Origin: an uncultured Gammaproteobacteria bacterium | GTDB lineage: Bacteria > Pseudomonadota > Gammaproteobacteria > CAMYKB01 | Direction: 5' to 3' | Assembly (NCBI GenBank): GCA_947258875.1 | Contig: CAMYKB010000026.1 | Coordinates: 1-60,144, forward strand | Length of the DNA stretch: 60,144 nucleotides | In this document: piece after piece, positions 27,281-37,124 of the stretch | Position numbering within the stretch: position 1 is the first letter of the stretch | Layout: each line of letters starts with the position of its first letter | Notes under the pieces: generated by a model | Database searches by the model: none | The model's input: the letters and a program-made list of their open reading frames with translations, nothing else | What the model was told of the DNA's origin: nothing | Position numbers and translations under genes: made by a program

Positions 27281-28663
27281 ATGCATCGCCTCTTCTGGAA
27301 AATATTCGTATCATTCTGGGCCGCTTTATTGCTTTTTGTATTCGTAACTGTCGCAACCATAGCGCATTATCTGGATAAAACACGTACCCATGAACACGCC
27401 GTAAATCCAATGACGCGTATTCATCAGCATGTCGGAGAAGCACGGGCAATTGCCCACAATCAAGGTATTCCAGCACTGCAGGACTGGCTGCGAGCGCTCG
27501 ACCGACGCGAGGTAATACCGGTGTACATTCTGGATGCCGAAGGCCGTGACCTGCTGGAAAGGCCTGTACCAGAACACATCACAACACGTTTTAATCGCAG
27601 ACGATTATCTGATGCGAGGACTGATCATCATGTTTGGCAAGGTCGACGCAGGGGTGCAATCGTGCAGTTGGCCGATGGTACACGCTATCGAATGATGCCA
27701 GACTTTCAGAGTGTCACCCTGGGCAGGGTCTTGCGCCGCCCACGCGTTATTGCAATACCCATCATTATTGCCAGCATCATTAGCGGCCTCGTGTGCCTGC
27801 TGCTGGCTCGCTATCTGACAGCACCGATCAGTTCATTACGTGCTGCAACCAGACAGGTCGCAGCAGGCGACCTTGAACAGAGCGTTGGCGCAACCATGGG
27901 TTCCCGCAAGGATGAAATCGCCGACCTCGCTCATGACTTCGACCACATGACAGAACGTCTGCGGATATTACTGGGATCGCAAAAACAACTGCTGCGCGAT
28001 GTGTCGCACGAACTTCGTTCACCACTGACGCGCTTGCAGGTGGCACTTGGGCTGGCGAGACAACGCTCAACAGGTGAAAATAATGCTGAACTTGACCGTA
28101 TCGAACGCGAAACGGAACGCCTCAATGAACTGATTGGCCAACTCTTGTCGTTGTCACGGCTGGAATCAGGTACACAAACCATTCACATGGAGCCTCTTGA
28201 CCTCGAAAAATTGTTATCATCCGTCGTTGATGATGCGTCTTATGAGGCTGAATCAAAAAACCGTAGCGTAAAAATTGTTAATTCAATACCTGTAACTATC
28301 AATGCAAATGAATCACTGCTGCATAGTGCGATCGAAAATGTTGTGCGTAACGCCATCAAATACACAGCGGCAGGAAGCACGGTAGAACTCACACTCGATA
28401 AAGACCCGCAACGCGAGGGATATACCATCGAGGTGCGAGACAAAGGACCAGGCGTACCCGAGGCAATGTTGGCTAAACTGTTCGAGCCCTTTGCGCGTGT
28501 CGGCGATGCCCGTGACAGGGCCAGCGGTGGCTATGGGCTGGGTTTGGCAATTGCAGAACGCGCGGTGAGACTGCACGGCGGCAAAATGTCGGCCAGCAAC
28601 CTACCTGATAATGGACTAAATATTACAATCTACCTGCCACAATACCTACGGCTTAGCGTGTGA
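27281..28663 (+). CDS. cpxA: CpxA-like sensor histidine kinase
   Basis: A 460-residue membrane kinase. Helix 1 (about 8-30) is followed by a short periplasmic sensor (about 31-160), helix 2 (about 162-184) and HAMP (about 185-235). HisKA contains DVSHELRSPLTRLQVALG with the phospho-acceptor His near 243. The ATPase domain has the N-box ENVVRNAIKYT, G1 VRDKGPGVPEAML and G2 GGYGLGLAIAERAVRLHGG. It should phosphorylate the adjacent CpxR in response to envelope stress. The pair forms an operon. Confidence 0.88.
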   Translation: MHRLFWKIFVSFWAALLLFVFVTVATIAHYLDKTRTHEHAVNPMTRIHQHVGEARAIAHNQGIPALQDWLRALDRREVIPVYILDAEGRDLLERPVPEHITTRFNRRRLSDARTDHHVWQGRRRGAIVQLADGTRYRMMPDFQSVTLGRVLRRPRVIAIPIIIASIISGLVCLLLARYLTAPISSLRAATRQVAAGDLEQSVGATMGSRKDEIADLAHDFDHMTERLRILLGSQKQLLRDVSHELRSPLTRLQVALGLARQRSTGENNAELDRIERETERLNELIGQLLSLSRLESGTQTIHMEPLDLEKLLSSVVDDASYEAESKNRSVKIVNSIPVTINANESLLHSAIENVVRNAIKYTAAGSTVELTLDKDPQREGYTIEVRDKGPGVPEAMLAKLFEPFARVGDARDRASGGYGLGLAIAERAVRLHGGKMSASNLPDNGLNITIYLPQYLRLSV

Positions 28664-28774
28664 CACATGTGGGAGATTGCAGAAAAATGATAGATTTCAG
28701 TAATAATACTGTGTGGTGCTAACACATAATTATGTCTAAACTTGAATCTGTCCAGACTCAGGAGATAGCAAAGT

Positions 28775-29575
28775 ATGAAGCTTGATCAAAAAATACTGAA
28801 TATTTCTGTTACAGCGGGACTCATCTCGTTACTGGCTGCGTGCGCCACGGTACCGGAAACAGGTCGATCACAATTCCTGTTGATTAGCCCTGCACAAGAG
28901 ACACAACTTGGATTAACCGAGTTCCAAAAGCTTAAATCGACGGCAAAAATATCTACTGATGCAGCAGCCTCTTCCCGCTTGCGCCAGGTTGGGCAAAGAA
29001 TCTCTGCCATAGCGCCGCTCCCCAATGCGCAATGGGAGTTTGTGCTATTTGAAAATACAAAAACACCCAATGCCTTCTGTTTGCCTGGCGGCAAGGTCGG
29101 CGTTTTTAGTGCCATTCTTCCCATTACTCAAAATGACGCCGGATTGGCAACAGTTATTGGCCATGAGGTCGCGCATGCCGTAGCCCGCCACGGTGCCGAA
29201 CGCATGTCGCAGGGCCTTGCGGTACAAATGGGTGGCCAGATTCTGGGCAGCGTGCTGCAAAGTGGCAGCAACATACCTAGCAGCACTGTGATGCAGGCCT
29301 ATGGCATCGGCAGCAGCCTTGCGGTAACCCTGCCTCATTCACGCAAGCAGGAACTTGAAGCGGATTATCTGGGGCTACTCTATATGGCGCGTGCCGGTTA
29401 CGATCCGCGCGAGGCAATCGGATTCTGGCAACGCTTCAGTGATTACAGCAAACGACATGGCGGTGAGGCACCGGCATTTCTCAGCACACACCCACTGGAC
29501 GCAACGCGTATTAATCAACTTCATGCCAAGATGCCGAAGGCATTAGCGGAATACCGAAAAGCAAGAAGACGATAA
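28775..29575 (+). CDS. M48-family metalloprotease lipoprotein
   Basis: A 266-residue protein. A lipoprotein signal ends LLAAC (Cys 23). The zinc site is HEVAH at 130-134, with a third ligand in the downstream QELEADYLG segment. Relatives (LoiP/YcaL type) are periplasmic outer-membrane-anchored proteases that remove misfolded envelope proteins. It lies directly after cpxRA, which suggests an envelope quality-control role, but no GTAAA-N5-GTAAA box is seen in its own 111-base upstream gap. Confidence 0.85.
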   Translation: MKLDQKILNISVTAGLISLLAACATVPETGRSQFLLISPAQETQLGLTEFQKLKSTAKISTDAAASSRLRQVGQRISAIAPLPNAQWEFVLFENTKTPNAFCLPGGKVGVFSAILPITQNDAGLATVIGHEVAHAVARHGAERMSQGLAVQMGGQILGSVLQSGSNIPSSTVMQAYGIGSSLAVTLPHSRKQELEADYLGLLYMARAGYDPREAIGFWQRFSDYSKRHGGEAPAFLSTHPLDATRINQLHAKMPKALAEYRKARRR

Positions 29576-29703
29576 TCTGCAGATGATGTGAGTCGCTGAG
29601 ATCAAGTGAATAAGCATTATTTTTTCAGATATCAAAAAGTACCTTACGTCACAGCAGCTTGATATTCCATCCGTTTTTATCCAACTTCGATATGTTTATT
29701 AGC

Positions 29704-30356
29704 TCAATAGTCGGTTGCCCACAACCCGCCGCTTTGCTCCAGCCAGTCAGCAATACGGTCTGTGGCACCAGCGATGTCATTATTCGATATGTCGATTTCC
29801 AGTGTTGGCAATATCGATTCCTGTACTAATCTGCGCATTAATATCTGTTCCTCAATGAATACCTGTAAGTCTTCATATTGTCCCGGATTCCCGGACACCT
29901 TCAGGCGTTCCTGTCGGGCGGCTTCAAATGATTCCGGGTTGCGAGTGCAGAGAATCGTCGGAAGCCAACCGCCTGCATGCGTGCCTCCAGCCACCGGAAG
30001 TCATAATCCTGAATATAATGTTTCAACTGGTAAGCACGCGTGGAAATATGAAAGCGGTCTATGATCCAGGAATAGTATTGCTGTAACTCAAACAACCGGG
30101 CCCAGGTGCGATAGGTTTCCATGGCGAGTGATTCTTCCTGCGGCTCGAAATTGATCAACCCACGTGCCCATGGAAAGTTAGTAAAGGCACACCACTCTGC
30201 TGATATGATCGGCGAATGATAACGGTATTTTCGCGGCCCCACGATGCCGGGATGTTCATTCAGCCTGAATGCAATTTCAGTCTTGAAGGTCATGCGAGTA
30301 CCCTCAAGAATGATTTTAGGGCAAAGTTTGGATGATCTGCTCACGTTTAGTTGCAA
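29704..30356 (-). pseudogene. P-loop nucleotide kinase-like gene with internal frameshift
   Basis: The first frame starts near 30356 (TTG; start uncertain) and reads KIILEGTRMTFKTEIAFRL, a degenerate Walker A, later WIIDRFHISTRAYQLKHY. The latter is like the DR(Y/F)xxSxxAYQ segment of thymidylate kinase-type enzymes. Around 29955-29975 the coherent sequence moves to another frame (LPTILCTRNPESFEAARQER) and ends at 29704. Joined, it gives about 215 residues. A one-base insertion or deletion near VGF/LPTIL explains it. It may be a real mutation or a sequencing error. It is the last gene after the TAXI-TRAP permease. Function is not established. Confidence 0.6.
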
Positions 30357-30376
30357 AGCACATAACGGGCGACTCT

Positions 30377-32491
30377 TTAAGTCAGTTTAGTATTCATTTG
30401 CTTATTCATGAGCCAAATAACGCCAAATACTATCGCGCCGGCGATATGAACAGGCAGTACAGTAGGCCAGAGCATAGCAGCACCTGCCAGCATTATTGTG
30501 ATGCGCATAGGCCAGGAGAGTCGGTTTATAAGATACCCCTGAATTGCAGCGCTCAGTGCATACAGCCCAACTATTGCAAAACAAAATATCTCCATGACCT
30601 GTAGCCAGGTGCCACCAATAAAAGGCGTATAGGCGAACAACAACGGTACGAAGTAGAGTGCCTTGGCCATTTTCCAGGATTGCAGACCGGTCTCCATCGG
30701 CTTGGATTTGGCGATGGCGGCTGCAGTAAATGCGGTCAGGCAAACCGGTGGTGTGACGTTACTGTCTTGCGAAAGCCAGAAGATAATCATATGTGCAGAT
30801 AGCAACGCAATGGTTAGTGTTTCCGGAGGTAGCATCTGATCGCGCAACAAATACTTTAATTCAGAAGGGATAGCATCCAGGAGTAACTGGGCTTGCTCAA
30901 TAGTCATCGCTGCGCCAATCAACTCCAGTTTGTCTGGCATAGCTAACATAAGCACCGCCTTAGCTTCTTCAGTCACCTGCCCTGACGCAATCAGTGTCAC
31001 AAGCTGGCTATCCGTAATCAGCGCATACAAGGCAGGCGCCGATAAAGTACCCAGAATGATGTACGCCGCGGTCACCGGCAATCCCATGCCAAGCACCAGC
31101 GATGCCAGGCCAACGAGTATCAATGCGATCAGCAAACTGCTGCCGGCCCAGTCGGTGATCATCAATGAAAAGGTATTACCTATACCTGCTGTAGCAATCA
31201 CATTGACAATGAGTCCTACCGCACACAGGAGAATTGCTGTCATGATCATGTTCCGCGAGCCCAGCGCCAGCGCATCCAGAATCGCGACAGGCCCCATTTT
31301 ATGGGGACCAAACCATGACGAAACAATCACGGCAACTATACTGATCACGGCAGCATAGGTTGGCGTCAGACCCATAACCAGCAATGTAATCAGGACCGCA
31401 ATGGGAATAAGAAATGCCGGGCCACCTTCACGCAGGACGCTGGCTAGGGATTCCGGTTGATCACTGAACGCCTTAATATTTAAACGTCTGGCCTCTATTC
31501 TCACAAAAAAGCCAATTGTGAAAAAGTACAAGATAGCAGGCAATATGCTGACCGCTACTATAGTGGTATATGGGATTTGCGTATAACTTGCCATCACAAA
31601 TGCGCCTGCACCCATTATGGGTGGCATAAGCTGTCCACCCGTCGAAGCAGCAGCTTCAACACCTGCCGAAAATTTAGGTGTAAATCCGGCCTTTTTCATC
31701 AAGGGAATGGTAATTACGCCGGTTGAGGCCGTATTGGCAATCGCCGAACCTGAAATTGTCCCGGTCAATCCCGAAGCAATCACCGCGATAATACCGGGCC
31801 CGCCAGTGATGCGCTGGGCAAGACAACGCGCAAAATCGACGATGAAATCCCCTGCGCCGGAACGCAATAAAAATGCACCGAAGAGAATAAACATGAATAC
31901 GAACGTCGATGAGATGCGGGCGATATTACCGAACAAGCCATCATCACCATAAATACTACGGAACAACAGTGTTTCCAGACTAAGTCCGGTGAATTTAAAG
32001 ACTCCTTCGATTAATCCGCCCCACCAGGCTACATAACTCAATGAGATTATGATCAGTGCGGGAATGATCCAGCCCGTAGTACGACGAGTAAATTCAAGAG
32101 CTGACACGATCAGGAAACAACCACATATCCAGTCAAGGGTTGTGAGCCTGACACCACGCGCATAAATATAGTCTTCTGCTGCAACCATATATATCGCGCA
32201 GATCGCAGTAATGATACCGAAAAGCAGGTTAAGGCTGCTGAGCGTAATTGACTGCCGTGATTTCGAAAGAGGATAGACCAATACACAAAGACAGGCAAAG
32301 GCAGCGTAGTGTATGGCGTTCTGCCAGAGATTGGAGAGCGAGGGCGCAAGATTAAAATACATATGCGCCAGGGCGATAATAACGCCAAGGATAAATATTG
32401 CACGCCCCGCAGCACTCCTGTCGGCATGCAAATCAAATTGCTGCGCAGCTTTTTGATAACTCACTGCAGTTTGTTGTGGCTGACTCGCCAT
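30377..32491 (-). CDS. TRAP transporter fused permease (4TM plus 12TM), TAXI type
   Basis: A 704-residue, highly hydrophobic protein. The N-terminal third carries the small DctQ-like helices, and the rest is DctM-like with the signatures GLTGTISGSAIANTASTG, MPPIMGAGAFVMASYTQI and GMGLPVTAAYIILG. Fused permeases of this kind work with TAXI-type solute-binding proteins, and one is encoded just upstream in the same direction. Ion-driven uptake of a carboxylate or amino acid is expected; the substrate is unknown. Confidence 0.9.
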   Translation of the reverse strand: MASQPQQTAVSYQKAAQQFDLHADRSAAGRAIFILGVIIALAHMYFNLAPSLSNLWQNAIHYAAFACLCVLVYPLSKSRQSITLSSLNLLFGIITAICAIYMVAAEDYIYARGVRLTTLDWICGCFLIVSALEFTRRTTGWIIPALIIISLSYVAWWGGLIEGVFKFTGLSLETLLFRSIYGDDGLFGNIARISSTFVFMFILFGAFLLRSGAGDFIVDFARCLAQRITGGPGIIAVIASGLTGTISGSAIANTASTGVITIPLMKKAGFTPKFSAGVEAAASTGGQLMPPIMGAGAFVMASYTQIPYTTIVAVSILPAILYFFTIGFFVRIEARRLNIKAFSDQPESLASVLREGGPAFLIPIAVLITLLVMGLTPTYAAVISIVAVIVSSWFGPHKMGPVAILDALALGSRNMIMTAILLCAVGLIVNVIATAGIGNTFSLMITDWAGSSLLIALILVGLASLVLGMGLPVTAAYIILGTLSAPALYALITDSQLVTLIASGQVTEEAKAVLMLAMPDKLELIGAAMTIEQAQLLLDAIPSELKYLLRDQMLPPETLTIALLSAHMIIFWLSQDSNVTPPVCLTAFTAAAIAKSKPMETGLQSWKMAKALYFVPLLFAYTPFIGGTWLQVMEIFCFAIVGLYALSAAIQGYLINRLSWPMRITIMLAGAAMLWPTVLPVHIAGAIVFGVIWLMNKQMNTKLT

Positions 32492-32522
32492 ACCAGATGA
32501 CTAAAAAGTGTATGCCAAAATA

Positions 32523-32557
32523 AGCCCTGCAGAGCCTATACAGGGCACCGCAGGGCT
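32523..32557 (-). terminator. Hairpin between TAXI binding protein and permease genes
   Basis: AGCCCTGC (32523-32530) and GCAGGGCT (32550-32557) are perfect 8-bp complements with a 19-base loop. It lies in the 92-base gap between the two genes. It probably lowers permease expression relative to the abundant binding protein, by partial termination or mRNA stabilisation. Confidence 0.5.
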
Positions 32558-32583
32558 ACAAGCAATAACAATATCAGCCGGAT

Positions 32584-33615
32584 CTATTTCGCAATCAACG
32601 AATCAGGAACATTGATACCTGCTTCCTTATAGTAACGTACTGCGCCGGGATGTAACGGCACGGGAAGCCCGGCAAGCGCACGTTCCAGACTCATGGCCTT
32701 GGTTGCTTTATGGATACCATTTAGAAATGCAAGATTCTCGTAAATTGTCTTGGTTATCTTATAGACAGCCTCTTCATCAACATCAGCGCGTACTGCAAGA
32801 AAATTAGGTTGTGCAATGGTGTTGATATCTTTTGTCTGTCCAGGATAAGTACCTTTCTCAATAACAAAGCGGGTCCACAGTCCCAACCCATTGTCAGCCT
32901 GCTTTATTTGTTCATCCGTGAACTCGAGCATCTGGATTTTATCCCCGGCAGATGCCATGACTCGTGTCATTGCGCCGGTGGGTACACCCGCAGGTGTACT
33001 AATGGCATCGACCTGACCATTCTGTAGTGCCTCGGCACTCGGTCCATAACCCATGTAGGCAAGATTAAAGTCCGTATCAATATCGATGCCCATATTCTTC
33101 ATCAGCACGCGATTTGAACCAATGGTGCCGGAATTTTTCTTGCCTAGCGCCGCTTTTTTCCCCTTAAGATTCGCCATATCCGAGATTGTGCCTGTCTTGA
33201 CAAAATCCTTATCCAGCGTGAATTGTTCGACGTTCTGCCACAGCATGCTGACAGAACGCAGCTGCGTTTGCGGGCCATCCTTTTCTACCGGCCCTTTGCC
33301 GTTCCAGGCGTAGTAGCCAAACAATCCCTGTAAGATCGCGAACTGGGTTTCATTTTCGCGTAACAATTTTACATTTTCACCCGAACCTGCCGAATTTATT
33401 GCCGACATTCCGATTTTTTGCTTGGGTTGCAACTTGATTTTAACCAGCGTAGCAATGGCAACCCCCACTGGGTAATAAGTACCTCCAGTACTCGCTGTTG
33501 CTAACAAGTAGTTGCGTTCTTCAGCGCTTGCCGCTGTTTGCGGCAGGATAAGACTTATTGCGATGAATAATGCTGTAAGTATCTTATGCGGGTGAGTAAT
33601 TTTAATATACTTCAT
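32584..33615 (-). CDS. TAXI-family TRAP solute-binding protein
   Basis: A 343-residue periplasmic protein with a signal peptide (about 1-31, ending ASA). The TAXI signature region reads LLATASTGGTYYPVGVAIAT. Further conserved parts are SGENVKLLREN, FAILQG and DAISTPAGVPTGA. It binds the ligand for the fused permease encoded downstream. Related proteins bind glutamate-like compounds or other carboxylates; this ligand is unknown. It lies 150 bases beyond the end of hypE in the same direction, probably as a separate transcription unit. Confidence 0.9.
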   Translation of the reverse strand: MKYIKITHPHKILTALFIAISLILPQTAASAEERNYLLATASTGGTYYPVGVAIATLVKIKLQPKQKIGMSAINSAGSGENVKLLRENETQFAILQGLFGYYAWNGKGPVEKDGPQTQLRSVSMLWQNVEQFTLDKDFVKTGTISDMANLKGKKAALGKKNSGTIGSNRVLMKNMGIDIDTDFNLAYMGYGPSAEALQNGQVDAISTPAGVPTGAMTRVMASAGDKIQMLEFTDEQIKQADNGLGLWTRFVIEKGTYPGQTKDINTIAQPNFLAVRADVDEEAVYKITKTIYENLAFLNGIHKATKAMSLERALAGLPVPLHPGAVRYYKEAGINVPDSLIAK

Positions 33616-33765
33616 AACAGACTAACGCCTCCTCGGGTAGTTGTTCCAGTGGCTTTTGATGCCACTTCACACCCTCTGGAGTCTAGCCCATGTCAAATAG
33701 CTTTGCGAGAGGCCCAGGCGATAGCCGAGGCTATTACGCTTTCGTTAGGTGGAAATGAAAGCGCC

Positions 33766-34809
33766 TCAGCAGATTCGTGGTAAGGGGTCATCTTCCAGTT
33801 CGTCCAAGAAGCGTTCCCCTCCAAGATCGGTTTCGAGCACGACATGACAGCCTTCGTCTCTCTCAACTTTACCGATAATGGAAGCATCACTACCCTCAGG
33901 TAAGTCACGCCAGATAGCGAGCGCTTGATCAGCCTGTATGCTGTCAACAACTGCCACGACTCGCCCCTCACAGGCCAGATAATAAGGATCGTAGCCCAGC
34001 ATCTCACATACAGAGCGCACTTCGTCACGCACAGGAATAAGGGGTTCGAACAAACGCAGCACATGCTGCGCCGCATGTGCACATTCATGAGCCACAGTCG
34101 CCAAGCCACCACGCGTGGGATCACGCATGAACCGCAGTCCCGGCAGCTCACGCAATGCTCGAGTCAACGGCAAGACACTCGCAGCATCGGATTTCAGCTC
34201 ACCACGCAAGCCGAATTGCTCTCGCGCCAGCATTACAGCAATGCCATGATCACCCACAGTCCCGCTCACCAGAATACTGTCCCCAGGCCGGATCTGATCA
34301 AGACCAAGTTTTACGCCCTTAGGTTTGATACCAACACCCGTGGTTGCAAGGTAAATTCCGCCACCCTCACCACGCCGTAGTACCTTGGTATCACCTGCAG
34401 CAACCTGCACACCAACCTCATGTGCGGCGGCGGCAAGGGATGTGATGATACGTTCGAGTTGAGCAACCTCCATACCTTCTTCAATAAAAGCGTTAAGGCT
34501 CAGATAAAGTGGATCGGCGCCGGAGACGGCAAGATCATTAGTTGTACCATGTACGGCCAAGGAACCAATATTGCCACCCGGAAACTCCATAGGTTGCACG
34601 GTAAAACCGTCGGTCGTAAACATCAATTCAGTTTGACCCACTTGTAATGCGACTGCATCGGCCTGAACATCAAGCGCTGGACTTGCCAGCAGCGGCGCGA
34701 ACAGATCCTCGATCAATTCACGCATGTAACGCCCGCCATTACCGTGTGCCAGCGATATATGTGTGTCTTGTAGTAATCGCCTGGACTGCTTTGCGCTTGT
34801 GACGGACAT
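33766..34809 (-). CDS. hypE: Hydrogenase maturation factor HypE
   Basis: A 347-residue PurM-like ATPase that dehydrates the thiocarboxamide on its own C-terminal Cys to thiocyanate, the source of the NiFe cyanide ligands. The ATP-binding segments ISLAHGNGGRYMRELI and GGNIGSLAVHGTTNDLAVSGA are present, as is RDPTRGGLATVAHE. It ends PRIC, the required terminal Cys. It is last in the hypCABDFE operon, 22 bases after hypF. Confidence 0.95.
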   Translation of the reverse strand: MSVTSAKQSRRLLQDTHISLAHGNGGRYMRELIEDLFAPLLASPALDVQADAVALQVGQTELMFTTDGFTVQPMEFPGGNIGSLAVHGTTNDLAVSGADPLYLSLNAFIEEGMEVAQLERIITSLAAAAHEVGVQVAAGDTKVLRRGEGGGIYLATTGVGIKPKGVKLGLDQIRPGDSILVSGTVGDHGIAVMLAREQFGLRGELKSDAASVLPLTRALRELPGLRFMRDPTRGGLATVAHECAHAAQHVLRLFEPLIPVRDEVRSVCEMLGYDPYYLACEGRVVAVVDSIQADQALAIWRDLPEGSDASIIGKVERDEGCHVVLETDLGGERFLDELEDDPLPRIC

Positions 34810-34831
34810 CTTCTAACCTTTATCCCCAGTG

Positions 34832-37120
34832 TTATCGTTGAACGGCATATTCGACAACCTGCCCAAAGCTGATACCGCCGTCATTGTTGGGAATTTGCTC
34901 TGCGAGCTTGACCACGAAACCTTCCAGTGACAGTAGAGCGGCCGCCTGTTCGGTTAATAACCTGTTCTGGAATACTCCTCCCGTGAGACCAACCTGATTA
35001 ACACCGTGTTCCCTGCGCAGGTATTTCGCCTGTTCCACCAGCGCCTGTGCAAGGCTGGAGTGGAGGGTCGCTGCACGCATATCGGGGTAAATGCGTTCAT
35101 TCGCCAACCAGGCAACCAGTGGAGACCAGTCTGTGCGCAGCACACCACTGCCATCTTCTTGCAAGGGCAGCCTGACAACATCGCCCTGTTGTTCGTCAGC
35201 CAGGGCTTCGAGTTGCATCGGTCCCTGCCCTTCATAACTCGTGCTATGTTTGTGCATGATCAATGCTGTTGCTGCATCAAACAGGCGTCCTACCGCGGAG
35301 CTTTGCGGCGAATTGATGCGTTTTTCCCAGGCTTGTTTTATCAGGGTACTCTCTACAGGCGCCTCCCAGGGGTAATCAATCTCCCAACACAATGCGGCTG
35401 CACTACGCCAGGGTTCGCGGCCCGCCTTGTCTCCACCGGGCAAGTGAAACGGGCGTATGCTACCCACACGCTCCCATAACCCAGGCCGGCCCAGCAGGGT
35501 CTCACCACCCCAGAGTGTGCCATCCCTGCCATACCCGACACCGTCCCAGGCAAACACCAGCCAGTCAAATTCATTAACCGAAGCAGCATCGATATGTTCG
35601 CCGACCAGTGCCGATGCATGTGCCTCATGGTGGAAAACCTGACACATGCCCAGACCGCAGGACTTCGCCCAGGCGGTGGTGCGATAGCCCGGGTGCGCAT
35701 CGCAAACCACCCTTTCAGCTTTCACATCATAAAGGCGCTGTAAATCATCGAGCACTTGTTCAAATACCTTAAGGCTACGCGGTGCATCCATATCACCAAT
35801 GTGAGGTGAAATCACGACACGGTCATCCCAGGCCAGTGCGATGGTATTTTTTAAATGCCCCCCCACTGCAAGCACCGGTCGCTCGAGCGTTACCGGTAAA
35901 TTGAGTTCAACAGGCGCATTACCGCGTCCCAGTCGAATTGGCCGCAGCCGTCTGTTAATAGTGCGAAATACCGGGTCATCTGCAGGGCGTTCAATCACTC
36001 TGCTGTGATGCAGGCGTAGCCGTGTGACATGCGCAAGCCGTGTATCGACATCCTGATTATCAGTGAGTACCGGCTCTCCACTGATATTGGCAGAGGTCGC
36101 GACTAAAGGACCTGCGAAATCTGACAGCAATAAATGGTGCAGTGGACTATATGGCAGCATCACACCTACTTCTTCAAGCCCCGGCGCAATCAGCACTGAC
36201 AGGCTACAATTGGGTGCTTTGCGCGCCAGTACGATAGGCCGTAGAGGACTGGTAAGCAGGCGGACTTCATCAGGCTTTAGCAAAGCCTGGCTGGCAACGG
36301 CAGCAAGGCCATCTTCGCCAGCTAACGGAAACATCACTGCCAAAGGTTTGTCGGGACGTGGTTTAGTAGCTCGCAGTCGTGCAATCGCAACATCATTATG
36401 CGCATCACACATCAGGTGATAACCACCGATACCTTTAACGGCGACGATTTCACCTTTACGCAAGGCTATTATGCAGGCTGACAATGCCTTATTAGTCTGC
36501 GTGATATTCACACCATCAGACATCACAAAAGTGAGTTGTGGTCCACACTCAGGACAGGCAATCGGTTCAGCGTGGAAGCGGCGGTTCAGCGGGTTTTCAT
36601 ACTCACGCGTGCAATTGCTGCACAGGGGAAAACCCGCCATCGTGGTATTAGGCCGGTCATAGGGTAATGATTTGATTAATGTGTAGCGCGGCCCGCATTG
36701 CGTGCAATTGATAAAGGGATACCGATAACGCCTGTCGTCAGGATGCATTAATTCTTCGAGGCACTGATCACACAGAGCATAATCTGGGGGCACCTCAATA
36801 TGGGATTGCTGTCCGCTGCAACTGGACTCAATGATAAATTCACTCAAACCCTTGCTATCGACCGTGACACAGTTATCGATAACCGGTTTGGCGATTTGCG
36901 GCGCATCATGAATCAGCGCCGTGCCAAATGCGTCAAGTGTAGCGGGCTTGCCTTCTGCAGAGACCTCCACCCTGCCGAGTTGATTCTGCACCGATCCTGA
37001 AACACCATATTGACACGCCAGGCGGTAAACAAATGGCCGAAAACCAACGCCTTGAACATGACCGGAGATCAACCAGCGGCGAGCCTCTATCGTCTGCCTT
37101 ATATTTGAAGACGGGTTCAT
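34832..37120 (-). CDS. hypF: Carbamoyltransferase HypF
   Basis: A 762-residue protein from ATG 37120 (an upstream open extension lies within hypD and is rejected). Domains in order are acylphosphatase (WLISGHVQGVGFRPFVYRLA), two zinc fingers of CxxC-N18-CxxC type (CDQC, CTQC, CSNC, CPEC), YrdC-like (KGEIVAVKGIGGYHLMCDA) and Kae1-like carbamoyltransferase (VVCDAHPGYRTT, VGLTGGVFQN). It activates carbamoyl phosphate and loads HypE. Length is normal. It starts 4 bases after the hypD stop. Confidence 0.95.
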   Translation of the reverse strand: MNPSSNIRQTIEARRWLISGHVQGVGFRPFVYRLACQYGVSGSVQNQLGRVEVSAEGKPATLDAFGTALIHDAPQIAKPVIDNCVTVDSKGLSEFIIESSCSGQQSHIEVPPDYALCDQCLEELMHPDDRRYRYPFINCTQCGPRYTLIKSLPYDRPNTTMAGFPLCSNCTREYENPLNRRFHAEPIACPECGPQLTFVMSDGVNITQTNKALSACIIALRKGEIVAVKGIGGYHLMCDAHNDVAIARLRATKPRPDKPLAVMFPLAGEDGLAAVASQALLKPDEVRLLTSPLRPIVLARKAPNCSLSVLIAPGLEEVGVMLPYSPLHHLLLSDFAGPLVATSANISGEPVLTDNQDVDTRLAHVTRLRLHHSRVIERPADDPVFRTINRRLRPIRLGRGNAPVELNLPVTLERPVLAVGGHLKNTIALAWDDRVVISPHIGDMDAPRSLKVFEQVLDDLQRLYDVKAERVVCDAHPGYRTTAWAKSCGLGMCQVFHHEAHASALVGEHIDAASVNEFDWLVFAWDGVGYGRDGTLWGGETLLGRPGLWERVGSIRPFHLPGGDKAGREPWRSAAALCWEIDYPWEAPVESTLIKQAWEKRINSPQSSAVGRLFDAATALIMHKHSTSYEGQGPMQLEALADEQQGDVVRLPLQEDGSGVLRTDWSPLVAWLANERIYPDMRAATLHSSLAQALVEQAKYLRREHGVNQVGLTGGVFQNRLLTEQAAALLSLEGFVVKLAEQIPNNDGGISFGQVVEYAVQR

Positions 37121-37124
37121 CAAC

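Noticed and set aside
33925-34380. 151-codon plus-strand frame opposite hypE
   Set aside because: hypE is complete with its terminal Cys. The antisense peptide shows no domain and no Shine-Dalgarno.
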